Shown: positions 36,519-46,708, numbered from the stretch's first letter. The stretch is 64,000 nucleotides of DNA from Alphaproteobacteria bacterium CG11_big_fil_rev_8_21_14_0_20_39_49 (GCA_002787635.1 PCXK01000028.1:188728-252727), one strand, 5' to 3'. Numbers and translations: made by a program. The notes: generated by a model not told the origin, from the sequence alone.

Positions 36519-37164
36519 TTATAGCTCCTTTAAAACCGTCAACTATTTCATTTATCTCGCTGCCCAGAGTCTTCAACGCCGTGCGGTTTACTATCAAACG
36601 GGAGGAAATATCCGCTATTTTTTCAATCTCCTCTAAACCGTTAGATTTTAGTGTAGCACCTGTTGAAACAAGGTCAACTATCCTACGGCATAATCCCAAT
36701 TTCGGGGCAAGCTCCATTGCACCGTTTAATTTTACACATTCGGTCTGAACACCTTTTTCAGCAAAAAATTCTTTAGTGGTTCTTGGATATTTTGTTGCAA
36801 CACGGATATGGCTCCATCTGGACGGGTCTTCTTCTTTTACCAGACCTTTTGTAGCTGCCACCGACATGCGGCACTTTCCGATGCCCAAGTCTAATAATGA
36901 ATAAACCTCGTCATTGTCAAATTCGGTTATAACGTCACTTCCGGCAACGCCGATAGCCGCCGCTCCAAATGCAACGAACGTTACAACATCAAAGCTTCTT
37001 ACCCTGATAATATCAAAGTTACTTTTATTCGTCGTAAATCGCAGTAACCTTGTATTTGAATCGAAAAATTCCTTCTCAGGCACTATTCCTGCTTTATCGA
37101 ACAAAGGCATCAGTTCTTCTAAAATGCGACCTTTAGGGACTGCAATAATTAATTTATCCGGCAT
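36511..37164 (-). CDS. hisG: ATP phosphoribosyltransferase, short form
   Basis: About 217 residues from the ATG at 37164 (KLIIAVPKGRILEEL is the family start; the frame stays open to 37206). The PRPP-binding block LVSTGATLKSNGLEEIEKIA and the IRVATKYPRTTKEFF segment are intact. It lacks the C-terminal regulatory domain and would need HisZ for feedback control; hisZ is not here. It catalyses the first step of histidine synthesis from ATP and PRPP. It is the first gene of the hisGD operon. Confidence 0.93.
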   Translation of the reverse strand: MPDKLIIAVPKGRILEELMPLFDKAGIVPEKEFFDSNTRLLRFTTNKSNFDIIRVRSFDVVTFVAFGAAAIGVAGSDVITEFDNDEVYSLLDLGIGKCRMSVAATKGLVKEEDPSRWSHIRVATKYPRTTKEFFAEKGVQTECVKLNGAMELAPKLGLCRRIVDLVSTGATLKSNGLEEIEKIADISSRLIVNRTALKTLGSEINEIVDGFKGAISG

Positions 37165-37320
37165 CTTACTTTTATAATATATCTTAAGAGTTTTCGAATA
37201 TATCAAATAACATTAAAAAATAAAAGTATAATCGGCAATAACTAAAGTACATTTGAATTTACTTTAAAAACGGCTGTGTTCAATAAACATAGAATTTGTC
37301 ATGCTGAATTTATTTCAGCA

Positions 37321-37503
37321 TCTATAGAAATCTATGAAAAAGTCCTAAACAACTACTCTCCCCTTGAGGGAGAGTTAAAACACGATAGTGTTTTGTGAGG
37401 GGTTTTCGTACCGCCCCCCTCCCTAACCCTCCCCCGCAAGCGGGTGAGGGAACTTTTTAAGCCACTTACCGATAAAAACACCTATTTTTCATAGACTTCC
37501 ATA
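37321..37503. repeat. Palindromic element, family C copy 1, inserted in or next to a family A fragment
   Basis: TCTATGAAAAAGTCCTAAAC at about 37331 faces CACCTATTTTTCATAGACTT near 37480. The core reads CTCCCCTTGAGGGAGAGTTA, then AAACAC/GTGTTT, then GTGAGGGG, and a CCCTCCCCCGCAAGCGGGTG hairpin. Copies at 40912-41123 and 57504-57709 share this core. Bases 37265-37322 are the left end of a family A element (GTGTTCAATAAACATAGAAT, ATGCTGAATTTATTTCAGCAT) with no matching right end. The 412-base gap from 37165 to 37576 has no gene. Confidence 0.72.
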
Positions 37504-37576
37504 TAAACCTATGAAAAATGTCGTAGAGTACAATATCTGCGAGTCTCCTAAAATGATATTGAAGTCGTTTAATAAG

Positions 37577-38038
37577 CTAAGCAGTAATATAGCTTTCTTG
37601 CTTTTCTTCTTTTAAACTATTTTTCGCATCTTCGGTTTTTTTAATATCCGATTCAGAAGCGGCTATAGCCTTTACTAAAGATAACACTTTTTTTCTGAGC
37701 TTTATATCCCCTATAGCCTGATAAGACTTAACAAGTGCCATTAGTTCTTTGTTATTGAACTTCTCATGCTCAAACAAAAAGTCACCATCATTTAAGCTAT
37801 CTTTTTTAGAATTACTTTCATCAAGGTCTTCAAAAAAATACGAAACGCCCACGCCCAGCAAACATGAAAATTCGTATAAACGGCTAGAGCCGATTCTGTT
37901 TAAACCCCTTTCATATTTTTGAACCTGTTGAAAAGTTATGCCAACAGAATCACCAATATCTTCCTGACTCATACCAAGAATAGTCCTCCTTGCTCTGAGT
38001 CGTTTACCTACATGAATATCTACCGGATGCGGAACCAT
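37577..38038 (-). CDS. XRE-family helix-turn-helix regulator
   Basis: 153 residues. The N-terminal domain is a Cro/CI-type HTH: VGKRLRARRTILGMSQEDIG then VGITFQQVQKYERGLNRIG. The rest is helical and charged (KSYQAIGDIKLRKKVLSLVKA). Similar free-standing XRE proteins with a C-terminal extension are common in Rickettsiales and related alphaproteobacteria. The targets are unknown. It is divergent from typA, with a 388-base intergenic region containing a perfect 8-bp inverted repeat (38141-38168). Confidence 0.87.
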   Translation of the reverse strand: MVPHPVDIHVGKRLRARRTILGMSQEDIGDSVGITFQQVQKYERGLNRIGSSRLYEFSCLLGVGVSYFFEDLDESNSKKDSLNDGDFLFEHEKFNNKELMALVKSYQAIGDIKLRKKVLSLVKAIAASESDIKKTEDAKNSLKEEKQESYITA

Positions 38039-38140
38039 AATTTTACAAACTTTATATTTAATTCTTCAAGATTCTTAAGAAATTAATAAATACACTAAAA
38101 AATTAATTCTTACCATGCTAATTTAACCACCTAACCATGC

Positions 38141-38168
38141 GGTTGAGCAATAAAATACTCGCTCAACC
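38141..38168. other. Hairpin in the divergent XRE/typA intergenic region
   Basis: GGTTGAGC (38141-38148) and GCTCAACC (38161-38168) form a perfect 8-bp inverted repeat around a 12-base AT-rich spacer. It lies between the start of the XRE gene (38038) and typA (38427), so it could be an operator or part of a leader. ACCATGC occurs twice just upstream (about 38112 and 38134). The remainder of the 388-base gap (38039-38426) is AT-rich with no gene and no repeat that I recognise. Confidence 0.4.
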
Positions 38169-38426
38169 ACACGCCAACGACTCGCAATTTCATAAAAAAA
38201 CAATATTTATCAAAATCTTATATTAATGAAAAAAAATCATTGCAAAACACACAACTCCCAACCTGATATAAGGTTAAAAAATAAAAACTTATACGGCAAT
38301 GTTAATAACGGTAATTATAAAAAACTTAAAAAGATTCATAAAAATGCCGATTAATCAGAAAGTATGTTGTGTTTTTCGGTCACTTGCTGTATAAGGCTGT
38401 TCTTGAAATTATCATATGGAATTTTT

Positions 38427-40247
38427 ATGACTCAGATTCGCAATATTGCAATCATTGCACACGTTGACCATGGCAAAACCACACTTATTGACAACCTTTT
38501 AAAGCAAAGCGGTACTTTTAGGGAAAATGAGAACGTGCAAGAACGCGTTATGGACAGTAACGACCTTGAAAAAGAACGTGGCATAACAATACTTGCAAAA
38601 TGTACCTCCATTAATTGGAAAGATACAAGAATTAATATTATAGACACTCCCGGACACGCTGACTTCGGAGGAGAGGTTGAGCGTGTATTGTCAATGGCGG
38701 ACGGAGTTATACTTTTAACCGACGCTGCCGAAGGCCCTATGCCTCAAACAAAGTTCGTACTTTCAAAGGCACTTGCACAAGGTTTAAAGCCTATAGTGGT
38801 TATAAATAAAGTTGATCGCCCCGATGGTCGTCCCGATGAAGTAGTTAATGAGGTTTTCGACCTGTTCGCAGCCCTAGATGCCAATGAAGAGCAGCTTGAC
38901 TTCCCTATATTATACGCCTCAGGTCGTAACGGCTGGTGTACAACGGAATTAAACGATGAACGAAAAGACCTTACACCTATGCTAGAATTGGTATTAAAGC
39001 ATGTTAAAGAGCCTGATGTTGATTTGAACGCTCCTTTTTCAATGCTGGTAACACTTCTTGAATCAGACCCGTTCTTAGGGCGTATCCTTACAGGTCGTAT
39101 TGTTAGCGGCAAAGCAAAGATTAATATGCCTGTCAAAGCAATCAATCTTGAAGGTGAAGTTGTTGAGCAAGGCAGGCTTACAAAATTACAGTCTTTTATC
39201 GGAGTACACCGTGTTCCGGTTGATTCTGCCAATGCAGGTGACATTATATCTATAGCCGGAATGGAAGAAGCTTCCGTTGCCGATACAATCGGCGACATTT
39301 CCATATCAAAGCCGATTCAATCCACCCCTATCGACCCTCCTACTATGGCAATAACCATCGGAGTGAATGACTCTCCGTTTGCCGGTCAAGAAGGTTCAAA
39401 AGTAACTTCACGTATGATACGTGACCGTTTATTTGCCGAAGCCGAGACAAATGTAGCAATTACCGTTAACGAAACAACCGGCGGTGAAGCTTATGAAGTC
39501 GGCGGAAGGGGCGAGTTGCAGCTTGGTGTTTTAATAGAAACAATGAGACGTGAGGGCTTTGAACTTTCAGTTTCAAGACCAAGAGTGCTGTTTAAGGAAG
39601 AAAACGGAAAAAAATTAGAGCCGATTGAAGAAGTGGTCGTTGATGTTGATGACGAATTTTCAGGAACGGTTGTTGAAAAAGTAAGTATGAGAAAGGGTAA
39701 AATGGTTGATATGCGTCCGTCAGGCGGCGGCAAGACTCGCATAGTGTTCCACGCACCTTCACGCGGTCTTATCGGTTATCAGGGAGAATTCCTGACCGAC
39801 ACCAAGGGTACGGGCGTTATGAACCGCTTATACCACTGTCACGAACCATATAAAGGCGAAATCGAATCACGCCGTAACGGTGCTTTGATATCTACAGGAC
39901 AAGGAGAAGCCGTTGCATATGCTATATTTAACCTACAGGAACGTGGTGTAATATTTGTAAAACCACAGGAAAAGGTTTACGAGGGAATGATAGTAGGCGA
40001 GAATAGCCGTGATAACGATCTGGACGTAAATATATTAAAAGGCAAGCAGCTTACCAACGTCAGGGCATCGGGAACCGATGAGGCTATAAGGCTAACTCCC
40101 CCTAAAAAACATACGCTGGAAGAAATGATATCTTATATAGGTGATGATGAGTTAGTTGAAGTAACGCCGAAAAATTTAAGGTTAAGAAAACGCCTTCTTG
40201 ACCCTAATGCTCGTAAAAAAGCAATGCGTGAGAAAAAGGTCGGCTAA
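38427..40247 (+). CDS. typA: Ribosome-associated GTPase TypA/BipA
   Basis: 606 residues from the ATG at 38427; the frame is open from 38364 but [20 protein letters not shown] is the family start and length agrees. G1 AHVDHGKT, G2 in [10 protein letters not shown]3 [10 protein letters not shown] and G4 INKVDRPD are intact, followed by domain II, a [20 protein letters not shown] domain, and the BipA C-terminal domain ending [19 protein letters not shown]. It is a translational GTPase involved in 50S assembly and stress growth. Transcription is probably separate from the downstream tRNA gene. Confidence 0.95.
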   Translation: MTQIRNIAIIAHVDHGKTTLIDNLLKQSGTFRENENVQERVMDSNDLEKERGITILAKCTSINWKDTRINIIDTPGHADFGGEVERVLSMADGVILLTDAAEGPMPQTKFVLSKALAQGLKPIVVINKVDRPDGRPDEVVNEVFDLFAALDANEEQLDFPILYASGRNGWCTTELNDERKDLTPMLELVLKHVKEPDVDLNAPFSMLVTLLESDPFLGRILTGRIVSGKAKINMPVKAINLEGEVVEQGRLTKLQSFIGVHRVPVDSANAGDIISIAGMEEASVADTIGDISISKPIQSTPIDPPTMAITIGVNDSPFAGQEGSKVTSRMIRDRLFAEAETNVAITVNETTGGEAYEVGGRGELQLGVLIETMRREGFELSVSRPRVLFKEENGKKLEPIEEVVVDVDDEFSGTVVEKVSMRKGKMVDMRPSGGGKTRIVFHAPSRGLIGYQGEFLTDTKGTGVMNRLYHCHEPYKGEIESRRNGALISTGQGEAVAYAIFNLQERGVIFVKPQEKVYEGMIVGENSRDNDLDVNILKGKQLTNVRASGTDEAIRLTPPKKHTLEEMISYIGDDELVEVTPKNLRLRKRLLDPNARKKAMREKKVG

Positions 40248-40306
40248 TCGGGTAAAAATTACTTGTAATTGATGCAAAATACCTTATTAATATGCCCTCA
40301 AAATAA

Positions 40307-40383
40307 GCACCCGTAGCTCAACTGGATAGAGTACTTGACTACGAATCAAGCGGTTAGAGGTTCGAATCCTCTCGGGTGCACCA
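40307..40383 (+). tRNA. tRNA-Arg (anticodon ACG)
   Basis: The acceptor stem GCACCCG pairs with CGGGTGC, followed by discriminator A and an encoded CCA (40381-40383). The D arm, anticodon arm CTTGA-CTACGAA-TCAAG with anticodon ACG, and T arm AGAGG-TTCGAAT-CCTCT are all regular. ACG will be edited to ICG and read the CGU/CGC/CGA codons. Confidence 0.97.
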
Positions 40384-40454
40384 TTTGCTATATCTTTCTG
40401 CTTATAGAGAAATGACCACTATGTGTTTAACTATATAGATATGGCGATTAATTT

Positions 40455-40892
40455 ATGACCCTATTCGGACTGAAAACAGTAGCATGGTTTGACATCTGGT
40501 CAATTGAACATTTTCTTTCGGGTATTACCGTTTTATTCGTTGCCAGATATATTTCTCATCGCTTTGTGTTTACTAATAAACAAATCGAAGAAGGGTTAGA
40601 ACTCAAATTTTACATAAGCTATATATTATGTTTATGCTACATGTGGGAAGCGGTAGAGTTTTATCTTGAGGCAGGCTATACAAACATAGACGCAATTACT
40701 TACTGGTTTCAGGGTGTGGAATTTTGGGGAAACAGGCTTATTACAGACCCGTTACTGTCTGTTATCGGTGCAATAATTGGATTTCGCTTTCCGCTTCTTG
40801 CATGGCCTACCAGAATATTATGTGTATCATGGCTCTTGATACATGTGTTTTATTTTCCACATTCTATGTATTTACATGAGATACTTAACTAA
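40455..40892 (+). CDS. Hypothetical membrane protein (145 aa)
   Basis: Four hydrophobic segments are visible: around IEHFLSGITVLFVARYI, FYISYILCLCYMWEAVEFYL, PLLSVIGAIIGFRFPLLAW and RILCVSWLLIHVFYFP. Charged residues Glu and His within the helices (IEHFLSG, EAVEFYLE) could form a functional site, for example for metal or heme. I recognise no family with certainty. It lies 71 bases after tRNA-Arg with no clear ribosome-binding site and is followed by a family C repeat. Confidence 0.6.
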   Translation: MTLFGLKTVAWFDIWSIEHFLSGITVLFVARYISHRFVFTNKQIEEGLELKFYISYILCLCYMWEAVEFYLEAGYTNIDAITYWFQGVEFWGNRLITDPLLSVIGAIIGFRFPLLAWPTRILCVSWLLIHVFYFPHSMYLHEILN

Positions 40893-40911
40893 CCTCGTCT
40901 ATAGGGCGGTC

Positions 40912-41123
40912 TATAGAAGCCTCTGCAAAAGGGTGTTTTTATTAGTAACCGGCTTTAAAAAGCCCCTCACCCGCTTGCGGGGTAGGGTAGGGTTGGGAAG
41001 GGGGCGATAACTTCAGGTAAAACAAACACTTGTAAGTAAAGAACCCCTCACAAAACACTGTCGTGTTTTAACTCTCCCCCAAGGGGAGAGTAGTTGTTTA
41101 GGACTTTTGCAGAGTTTTCTATA
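40912..41123. repeat. Palindromic element, family C copy 2 (opposite orientation)
   Basis: TATAGAAGCCTCTGCAAAAG at 40912-40931 matches the reverse complement of 41104-41123 at 18 of 20 positions, so this copy has well-preserved terminal inverted repeats. The inside contains the family C core in reverse (CCCCTCACAAAACACTGTCG, TTTTAACTCTCCCCCAAGGG). The TA at each end is compatible with TA-targeted insertion, as in family D. It fills the gap between the membrane protein and thiD. Confidence 0.8.
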
Positions 41124-41161
41124 ATATACTCTTAGTTAAATAAGTCTTAGAGGCGGGGTTA

Positions 41162-41974
41162 TTAATAATCGCTAAAAACACCATCTAACATAAAATTATG
41201 TTTAAGAGGTCCCTGCCCTCTTCCTAATCCTTCTGCGGATTTTATGGCTTCTGTCAGATAATCTTTTGCCGATGCTACGCTGAATTTAATTGTTTTGCCC
41301 TTTGCGATACCGCATGCAATAGCAGATGCCAACGTACACCCCGTACCGTGAGTGTTTTTTGTGTATATTCTATCCGTAGTGAAAACATGCTTATCTCCGT
41401 ATTTTGTACGGAAAACATCGGAAATATATCTTGAATTTGAATGCCCGCCTTTTATTAACGCCGACTTAGCCCCCATACTTATTATACGTTGGGCTGCAAA
41501 GTCCATATCATCGGTATTATCTATCCTTCTGCCGGTTAGTATTTCCGCCTCAGGTATATTTGGCGTAACTATAGCTGCCTTAGGGATTATCTTTTCTTTC
41601 ATGATATCAACGGCTTTGCGGCTGTCCAATAACGAATCTCCGCTTGTAGCCACCATAACAGGGTCAACAACCAACGGGATTTGCGGATAAAGGCGAGCCA
41701 CTTCTGCCACAACCTCGGCATTACCTGCACTATAGAGCATTCCGGTTTTTATGGCATCGGCTCCGATATCCGATAAAACTGCGTCTATCTGTTTTTTTAC
41801 AAACACAGAATCAACACCGACGACCCCTAAAACTCCCTGAGTATTTTGAGCGGTTATAGCCGTTATAGCCGTCATAGCATAGCCGCCCAGCATCGTGACA
41901 GTTTTTATATCTGCCTGAATTCCCGCTCCCCCACCCGAATCGGAACCGGCAATTATTAATACACGACCTTGCAT
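41162..41974 (-). CDS. thiD: Hydroxymethylpyrimidine/phosphomethylpyrimidine kinase
   Basis: 270 residues from the ATG at 41974, one base after the glmM stop and preceded by GGGGA; a TTG at 41992 has no such support. Ribokinase-fold motifs are RVLIIAGSDSGGGAGIQAD and the ATP-site THGTGCTLASAIACG. Substrate residues lie in KTGMLYSAG. It phosphorylates HMP and HMP-P for thiamine synthesis. No other thiamine gene is in the window; thiD may act in salvage. Confidence 0.93.
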   Translation of the reverse strand: MQGRVLIIAGSDSGGGAGIQADIKTVTMLGGYAMTAITAITAQNTQGVLGVVGVDSVFVKKQIDAVLSDIGADAIKTGMLYSAGNAEVVAEVARLYPQIPLVVDPVMVATSGDSLLDSRKAVDIMKEKIIPKAAIVTPNIPEAEILTGRRIDNTDDMDFAAQRIISMGAKSALIKGGHSNSRYISDVFRTKYGDKHVFTTDRIYTKNTHGTGCTLASAIACGIAKGKTIKFSVASAKDYLTEAIKSAEGLGRGQGPLKHNFMLDGVFSDY

Positions 41975-41975
41975 A

Positions 41976-43325
41976 TTATTCCCCAACCGCAATTTTTATT
42001 GCATCAACAATTTTATCTACCGCCTGATTGACTATAACCCTGTCTTTACCCTCAGCCATTACACGTATCAAAGGCTCAGTGCCAGATTTTCTTATCAATA
42101 TCCTGCCGTCACCATTAATCAATTTTTCCGAATCCTCTATCGACCTTTTTACATCATCATTATCTAACGGGTCGTTATCCTTATAGCGGACATTTTTGAG
42201 CAATTGCGGGTATGGCTCGAACACATTACAAACCTGACTAGCCGCTTTATTTTGCTCCACCATAACCGCCAAAACCTGCAATGCAGCAACCAGACCGTCA
42301 CCGGTAGTGACATAATCACGCATAATTATATGACCGCTTTGCTCTCCGCCTACGTTATATCCGTTCTCACGCATGAACTTGGCAACGTAACGGTCACCGA
42401 CCTGAGTACGCTTTAAATGCAGATCTATTGATTCTAAATATTTTTCAAGCCCCAGATTTGACATTGAGGTAGCCACTATTCCCCCACCGTCTAAGGTTCC
42501 CAAGTCCTTTTGATGCTTGGCTATCAATGCCATAATCTGGTCACCGTCGATTATTTTCCCCTTCTCATCACACACCACCAGCCTGTCAGCGTCACCGTCC
42601 AACGCTATTCCGATATCAGCCTTCTGTTTAACAACCTCACGGCAAAGAGCCTCAGGAGATGTGGAGCCGCATTTATCATTAATATTAAAACCGTTAGGGG
42701 ACACACCTAAAGGTATCACTTCCGCCTCCAACTCCCATAGCACTGTAGGAGCTATCTTGTATGACGCACCGTTGGCACAATCTACAACGACCTTTAATCC
42801 GCTTAAATTACAACGCTTAGGGAAAGTCGCCTTGGCAAACTCAATATAACGCCCCTGTGCATCATCAAGACGCTTGGCTCTTCCCAACAAATCGGGAGCC
42901 GCAAGTTTTATATCGGTAATACCCTGCAATCTTTTTTCGATTTCAACTTCCACTTCATCAGATAGCTTTAACCCTATCTTATCAAACAATTTTATTCCGT
43001 TATCATAATAAGGATTATGCGAAGCCGATATCATAACCCCAAGGTCAGCCCTCAAAGAACGTGTAAGCATTGCCACGGCAGGAGTGGGAACCGGTCCGAC
43101 CAGAACAACGTCCATGCCTGCCGATACAAATCCTGAAGCCAAAGCAGGCTCTATCATATATCCTGATAGCCTTGTATCCTTTCCTATTACTACCTTATGC
43201 CTATGTTCACCGTCTTTAAAATATGAACCGGCAGCCTGACCCAATCTGAGGGCAACATCAGGAGTCATAACACCGCTATTAGACGTTCCCCTGATACCGT
43301 CCGTTCCAAAAAACTTTCTTTCCAC
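41976..43325 (-). CDS. glmM: Phosphoglucosamine mutase
   Basis: 449 residues from the GTG at 43325. An upstream GTG at 43340 is possible, but the nearer one has GGAG at good spacing, begins [10 protein letters not shown] like other GlmM, and places the catalytic serine ([10 protein letters not shown]) at position 102 as in E. coli. The metal loop DGDADRLVV, the sugar loop GEQSGHI and the phosphate loop [12 protein letters not shown] are intact. It makes glucosamine-1-phosphate for peptidoglycan and lipopolysaccharide, cotranscribed with thiD. Confidence 0.94.
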   Translation of the reverse strand: MERKFFGTDGIRGTSNSGVMTPDVALRLGQAAGSYFKDGEHRHKVVIGKDTRLSGYMIEPALASGFVSAGMDVVLVGPVPTPAVAMLTRSLRADLGVMISASHNPYYDNGIKLFDKIGLKLSDEVEVEIEKRLQGITDIKLAAPDLLGRAKRLDDAQGRYIEFAKATFPKRCNLSGLKVVVDCANGASYKIAPTVLWELEAEVIPLGVSPNGFNINDKCGSTSPEALCREVVKQKADIGIALDGDADRLVVCDEKGKIIDGDQIMALIAKHQKDLGTLDGGGIVATSMSNLGLEKYLESIDLHLKRTQVGDRYVAKFMRENGYNVGGEQSGHIIMRDYVTTGDGLVAALQVLAVMVEQNKAASQVCNVFEPYPQLLKNVRYKDNDPLDNDDVKRSIEDSEKLINGDGRILIRKSGTEPLIRVMAEGKDRVIVNQAVDKIVDAIKIAVGE

Positions 43326-43429
43326 TAACTTTCTCTCCACTTTTAAAAACAGTCTTTAGCCTTATAGCACTTAAACTATTATATATGAAGCACAAAATTA
43401 CACTGTGGAAATGGGTGTTATATATAAAC

Positions 43430-46342
43430 TTACTGCTGTATAACAAGACATGAAACGTTACGGCTACGCAGGATACTGCATATATTATCTGCGTTGAACT
43501 TATCAAAATACGGACCTAATTTTAATTTAACCGCACCGGATTTATTACGCTTATATTGCTTTATACCATCTATACTATACTTAGCACTTTTTAGTATGTC
43601 GTCATGGTCTTCCTTTAGGAACATTAGATAGTATTCGGCTTTGTAGCTATTAGAAAACGCTCCCAGATTCACCCAGTAAGGTTTTTGTATATCAACAGGT
43701 TTGACAGAAGATAATTTTTTAACCCTTGGCTGAACAGCCTTTCTTGCATACGCAATATCTTCAGAATGCCCATTCATTTCATAAGCACCATCTGAATAAT
43801 TATCATCTATTATATATATATTTTCAGATTTTTCCATCGGAGAGCCTGACGAGTAACACTGCAAACCACCGGAAATTATATTATGGCAAAGCATATTAGC
43901 TTTTGCGTAATTTTCTATAGGTCCTACATTTAGCCTTACCTTTCTGTCATAAGGGCTATCTCCGCCTAATAGCTTAACTTGCAGGCTTTTAAGCCCTTCA
44001 TCATACTTAAACATACGGTCGGCGTAGTCATATGCGGTAGCTCTATTTGGGAAAGGATATACTTCCAGCCATATTCCTTTTTTTGCCATATCTTTAGGAG
44101 CTATATAATTGTTTGTCTTTTTATCATTTAACCATGGCAAATCGTTACTTTCCCTTACCAGAACAGCTTCCGAAACTTCCTCTTTATTATTATGGCTTTT
44201 TTGTAGGTCTTTATAAAAACTGCTATAATCATGCTGTTTTTCGGCATTTGAATTTACCGAGTACGAAAAATCCTCTTTTCTTACCATGCTGTTACTTTTT
44301 ATCGGCTCAACATCTTTTTCTACAACGCCCCTATCTGCAACAACCTTATCTTCCAACCAAGGCAACTGCTCATCTACATTATCAGAATACATATCAATAG
44401 GTTCTTGATACATTTGCTCTGACGCAGGAGACTGATAGTTTTGCTGCGTCTGCCCGACTTTACTTCCCCCCGGATTTCTCTCATTTTTCCACAATTGCTT
44501 TTGATAATTACTTTCGTAATGACCTGCATATTGCTTTTCTTCGTACTCACCACCCGAAGCATCACTAGCCCCCATCTGAATATCGGAGTCATTTGATTCC
44601 ATCATAGATTCCGCACCATTTTCTTCATAAGGTGCAACGAACAATTCATTAGTTTGCTCATATTTTTTAACCTTTTTCACGTCATCAGCTTTTTCTACAG
44701 GTTGTTGCTCAACAGGAACATTTGAAGCGTGATTTTTATACAAATAAGAATGAGGCGATTGATTGTCATTTAGTTCGTAAGACTTAACATCTTCTTTATT
44801 CATGCTAGGCATGGTATCTATAGGAGCGTCAGTATCTACCGATTCAGGCTCATTATTGCCGTCTTGCACGCTGCTTTTAACTCCTCCTCCGTTCAAAGAG
44901 GTGTTCGGCTGCATATAATTCTGTTTTGCAGGAACTATACTAAAATAATTTGTTTGAATGCCGGTATTTGAATCTACGGGGTTATCCTGTTCTTGAATCT
45001 GTCTGCCCTCCGGCTTCTTTGGCTCGGTTGTTTTCATAACAGGAGTTTGTTCTCTTGAGCTTCTTACAACAAAACAATCAATTTTTCTTTGCTGCATTTC
45101 ACTGCATTTTTTGGAAGCCGCCCCCTTATCCGAAAACGAGCCTATCCTTAAACGGTAAAAGCTCTGACCGCTATTATCATTTACACTCAATATCATCGGC
45201 TCAAGATTAGATAGAATATCAATATGCTTGTTTTTTAAATTTTTCCAGATGTAATCCGCCTGTCCTTTTTCCGAAAAAGCACCTATCTGGATAGTATATC
45301 TATCGGCAAAATACCCGACGGGGATAATTTGTTTTGAAGCACCTGAATTTTCATCAGGTTTGGTTTTAGGTGTATTTACGGTGTTAGAATATGGTGAGGT
45401 GAAGACCGGTTGATTTTCAGCTTGTTGCGGTTGCGGAATTACCGCCTCGCTTTCACCCTCCGTTTCCGAGTATGGAGACATAACCGTTGAAAACGGCGAC
45501 TCCTTATCATCAAAACCCCAAGCACCGTCGTCTTTATCAACTAAAGTCTTCAAATTTTGGACGGGGCTTATATTTTTATCAGCAGCTTTTGCATCATTTT
45601 GACTTGTACTTTGAGTTTGCCAAGCTTCGCTTGTATCATGCGAGTCTTTTTTAGCATCTGTGTCGTAAGCTGTTTTTACTGTTGATTCTCTTTGGAAGTA
45701 ATCCATTGTAGAAGATATCATTTGAGATGCTTTGCCATACCCTCTTTTTTTAGCTATTGCCACAGAGGCATTTTTTTGCTCTTCTGATATATCGCCGAAC
45801 CCGTCACTTGACAAAATGACTTTTAAAACAGACTCATTACCTGAAATTGCAGCTTGTATAATAGATGAGTTGCCCATGTTATTCTTAGCGTTAAGGTCGG
45901 CTCCTTCAGATATCAGCACTTCTGTAGTTTCAGGGCTTTTAGCCATAATAGCCCTCATTAAAGGGGTCCATTTCTGATTATCAATCGCATCAATACCGGC
46001 ATCATAATGCAACAACATTTTCACCATTTTTGCATTGCCGCTTCTGCTTGCCATGTGCAAAGCGGTATCCCCGCCGATATCGGCAGCATTAACGTATGCA
46101 CCGCTTTTTATTAGAAGCTCCGCAACATCTAAGTGTCCCTTAAAGGCAGCCCGCATTAAGGCAGTTACTCCGAATTCACCTTCGCTATCGGGTTTAACTC
46201 CTGAATTTAATAAGCGTCTTACTTCTTGAATATCACCGTTGTCTGCGGCATCAACCAGAGAGTTATTAAAACTCGAACTATCGGCTACTGCATTCCAACT
46301 AAATGTCAGGAATAATATGATAAACAGAGATAATACTCTCAA
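43430..46342 (-). CDS. Exported ankyrin-repeat protein with three SPOR-type domains
   Basis: About 970 residues. I start at TTG 46342, preceded by GGGGGGAGTCGTA; a GTG at 46357 would add five residues. A signal peptide (FIILFLTFSWNAVADS) is followed by four to five ankyrin repeats to about residue 185 (TALMRAAFKGHLDVAELLIKSG, DTALHMASRSGNAKMVKMLL, TPLMRAIMAKS). Then come a SPOR-like unit (about 350-430, RYTIQIGAFSEKGQADYIWK) and a long disordered Gln/Asn/Ser-rich linker. Two further SPOR-like units follow (about 755-835 and 887-970: PYWVNLGAFSNSYKAEYYLM). Each unit ends with Cys-x9-Cys. SPOR domains bind denuded septal peptidoglycan, so a periplasmic division- or envelope-linked role is likely. 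It lies upstream of glmM with about 100 bases between. Confidence 0.85.
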   Translation of the reverse strand: MRVLSLFIILFLTFSWNAVADSSSFNNSLVDAADNGDIQEVRRLLNSGVKPDSEGEFGVTALMRAAFKGHLDVAELLIKSGAYVNAADIGGDTALHMASRSGNAKMVKMLLHYDAGIDAIDNQKWTPLMRAIMAKSPETTEVLISEGADLNAKNNMGNSSIIQAAISGNESVLKVILSSDGFGDISEEQKNASVAIAKKRGYGKASQMISSTMDYFQRESTVKTAYDTDAKKDSHDTSEAWQTQSTSQNDAKAADKNISPVQNLKTLVDKDDGAWGFDDKESPFSTVMSPYSETEGESEAVIPQPQQAENQPVFTSPYSNTVNTPKTKPDENSGASKQIIPVGYFADRYTIQIGAFSEKGQADYIWKNLKNKHIDILSNLEPMILSVNDNSGQSFYRLRIGSFSDKGAASKKCSEMQQRKIDCFVVRSSREQTPVMKTTEPKKPEGRQIQEQDNPVDSNTGIQTNYFSIVPAKQNYMQPNTSLNGGGVKSSVQDGNNEPESVDTDAPIDTMPSMNKEDVKSYELNDNQSPHSYLYKNHASNVPVEQQPVEKADDVKKVKKYEQTNELFVAPYEENGAESMMESNDSDIQMGASDASGGEYEEKQYAGHYESNYQKQLWKNERNPGGSKVGQTQQNYQSPASEQMYQEPIDMYSDNVDEQLPWLEDKVVADRGVVEKDVEPIKSNSMVRKEDFSYSVNSNAEKQHDYSSFYKDLQKSHNNKEEVSEAVLVRESNDLPWLNDKKTNNYIAPKDMAKKGIWLEVYPFPNRATAYDYADRMFKYDEGLKSLQVKLLGGDSPYDRKVRLNVGPIENYAKANMLCHNIISGGLQCYSSGSPMEKSENIYIIDDNYSDGAYEMNGHSEDIAYARKAVQPRVKKLSSVKPVDIQKPYWVNLGAFSNSYKAEYYLMFLKEDHDDILKSAKYSIDGIKQYKRNKSGAVKLKLGPYFDKFNADNICSILRSRNVSCLVIQQ

Positions 46343-46519
46343 TACGACTCCCCCCACCAGAGTGCTTAGTAATTAAAATCTTTTTAATAACTGATACATT
46401 TAAACAATTGTAATAGTAGCAAACAACTAAACAAAAATCAACATATTGTATAAAAAATATTTCACTAACGGAAATAACAAATATCTGTTTATTAACACTT
46501 TTTTAACTTTTTTGTAGTA

Positions 46520-46594
46520 TGGAGGCCGGAGTCGGAATCGAACCGACGAATAGAGGATTTGCAGTCCCCGGCATTACCACTTTGCTATCCGGCC
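46520..46594 (-). tRNA. tRNA-Cys (anticodon GCA)
   Basis: On the minus strand, GGCCGGA pairs with TCCGGCC, followed by the discriminator U typical of tRNA-Cys and an encoded CCA. The anticodon arm is GGGGA-CTGCAAA-TCCTC with anticodon GCA, and the T arm is GTCGG-TTCGATT-CCGAC. All cloverleaf parts are regular. Confidence 0.96.
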
Positions 46595-46708
46595 AAGGAT
46601 GCCATGAATTACCCCGATAGCTTATATTTCACAGCTAGTTTTAAGTCAAGAATAATATAAGGATTTATGATTTGTAAGTTAATATCCGAACGCAAAACTG
46701 TTAATTTT

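Noticed and set aside
43430..46342. The ankyrin-SPOR protein considered as a type IV secreted ankyrin effector
   Set aside because: It has an N-terminal Sec-type signal peptide and peptidoglycan-binding-type domains, which point to the periplasm and not to a host cell.
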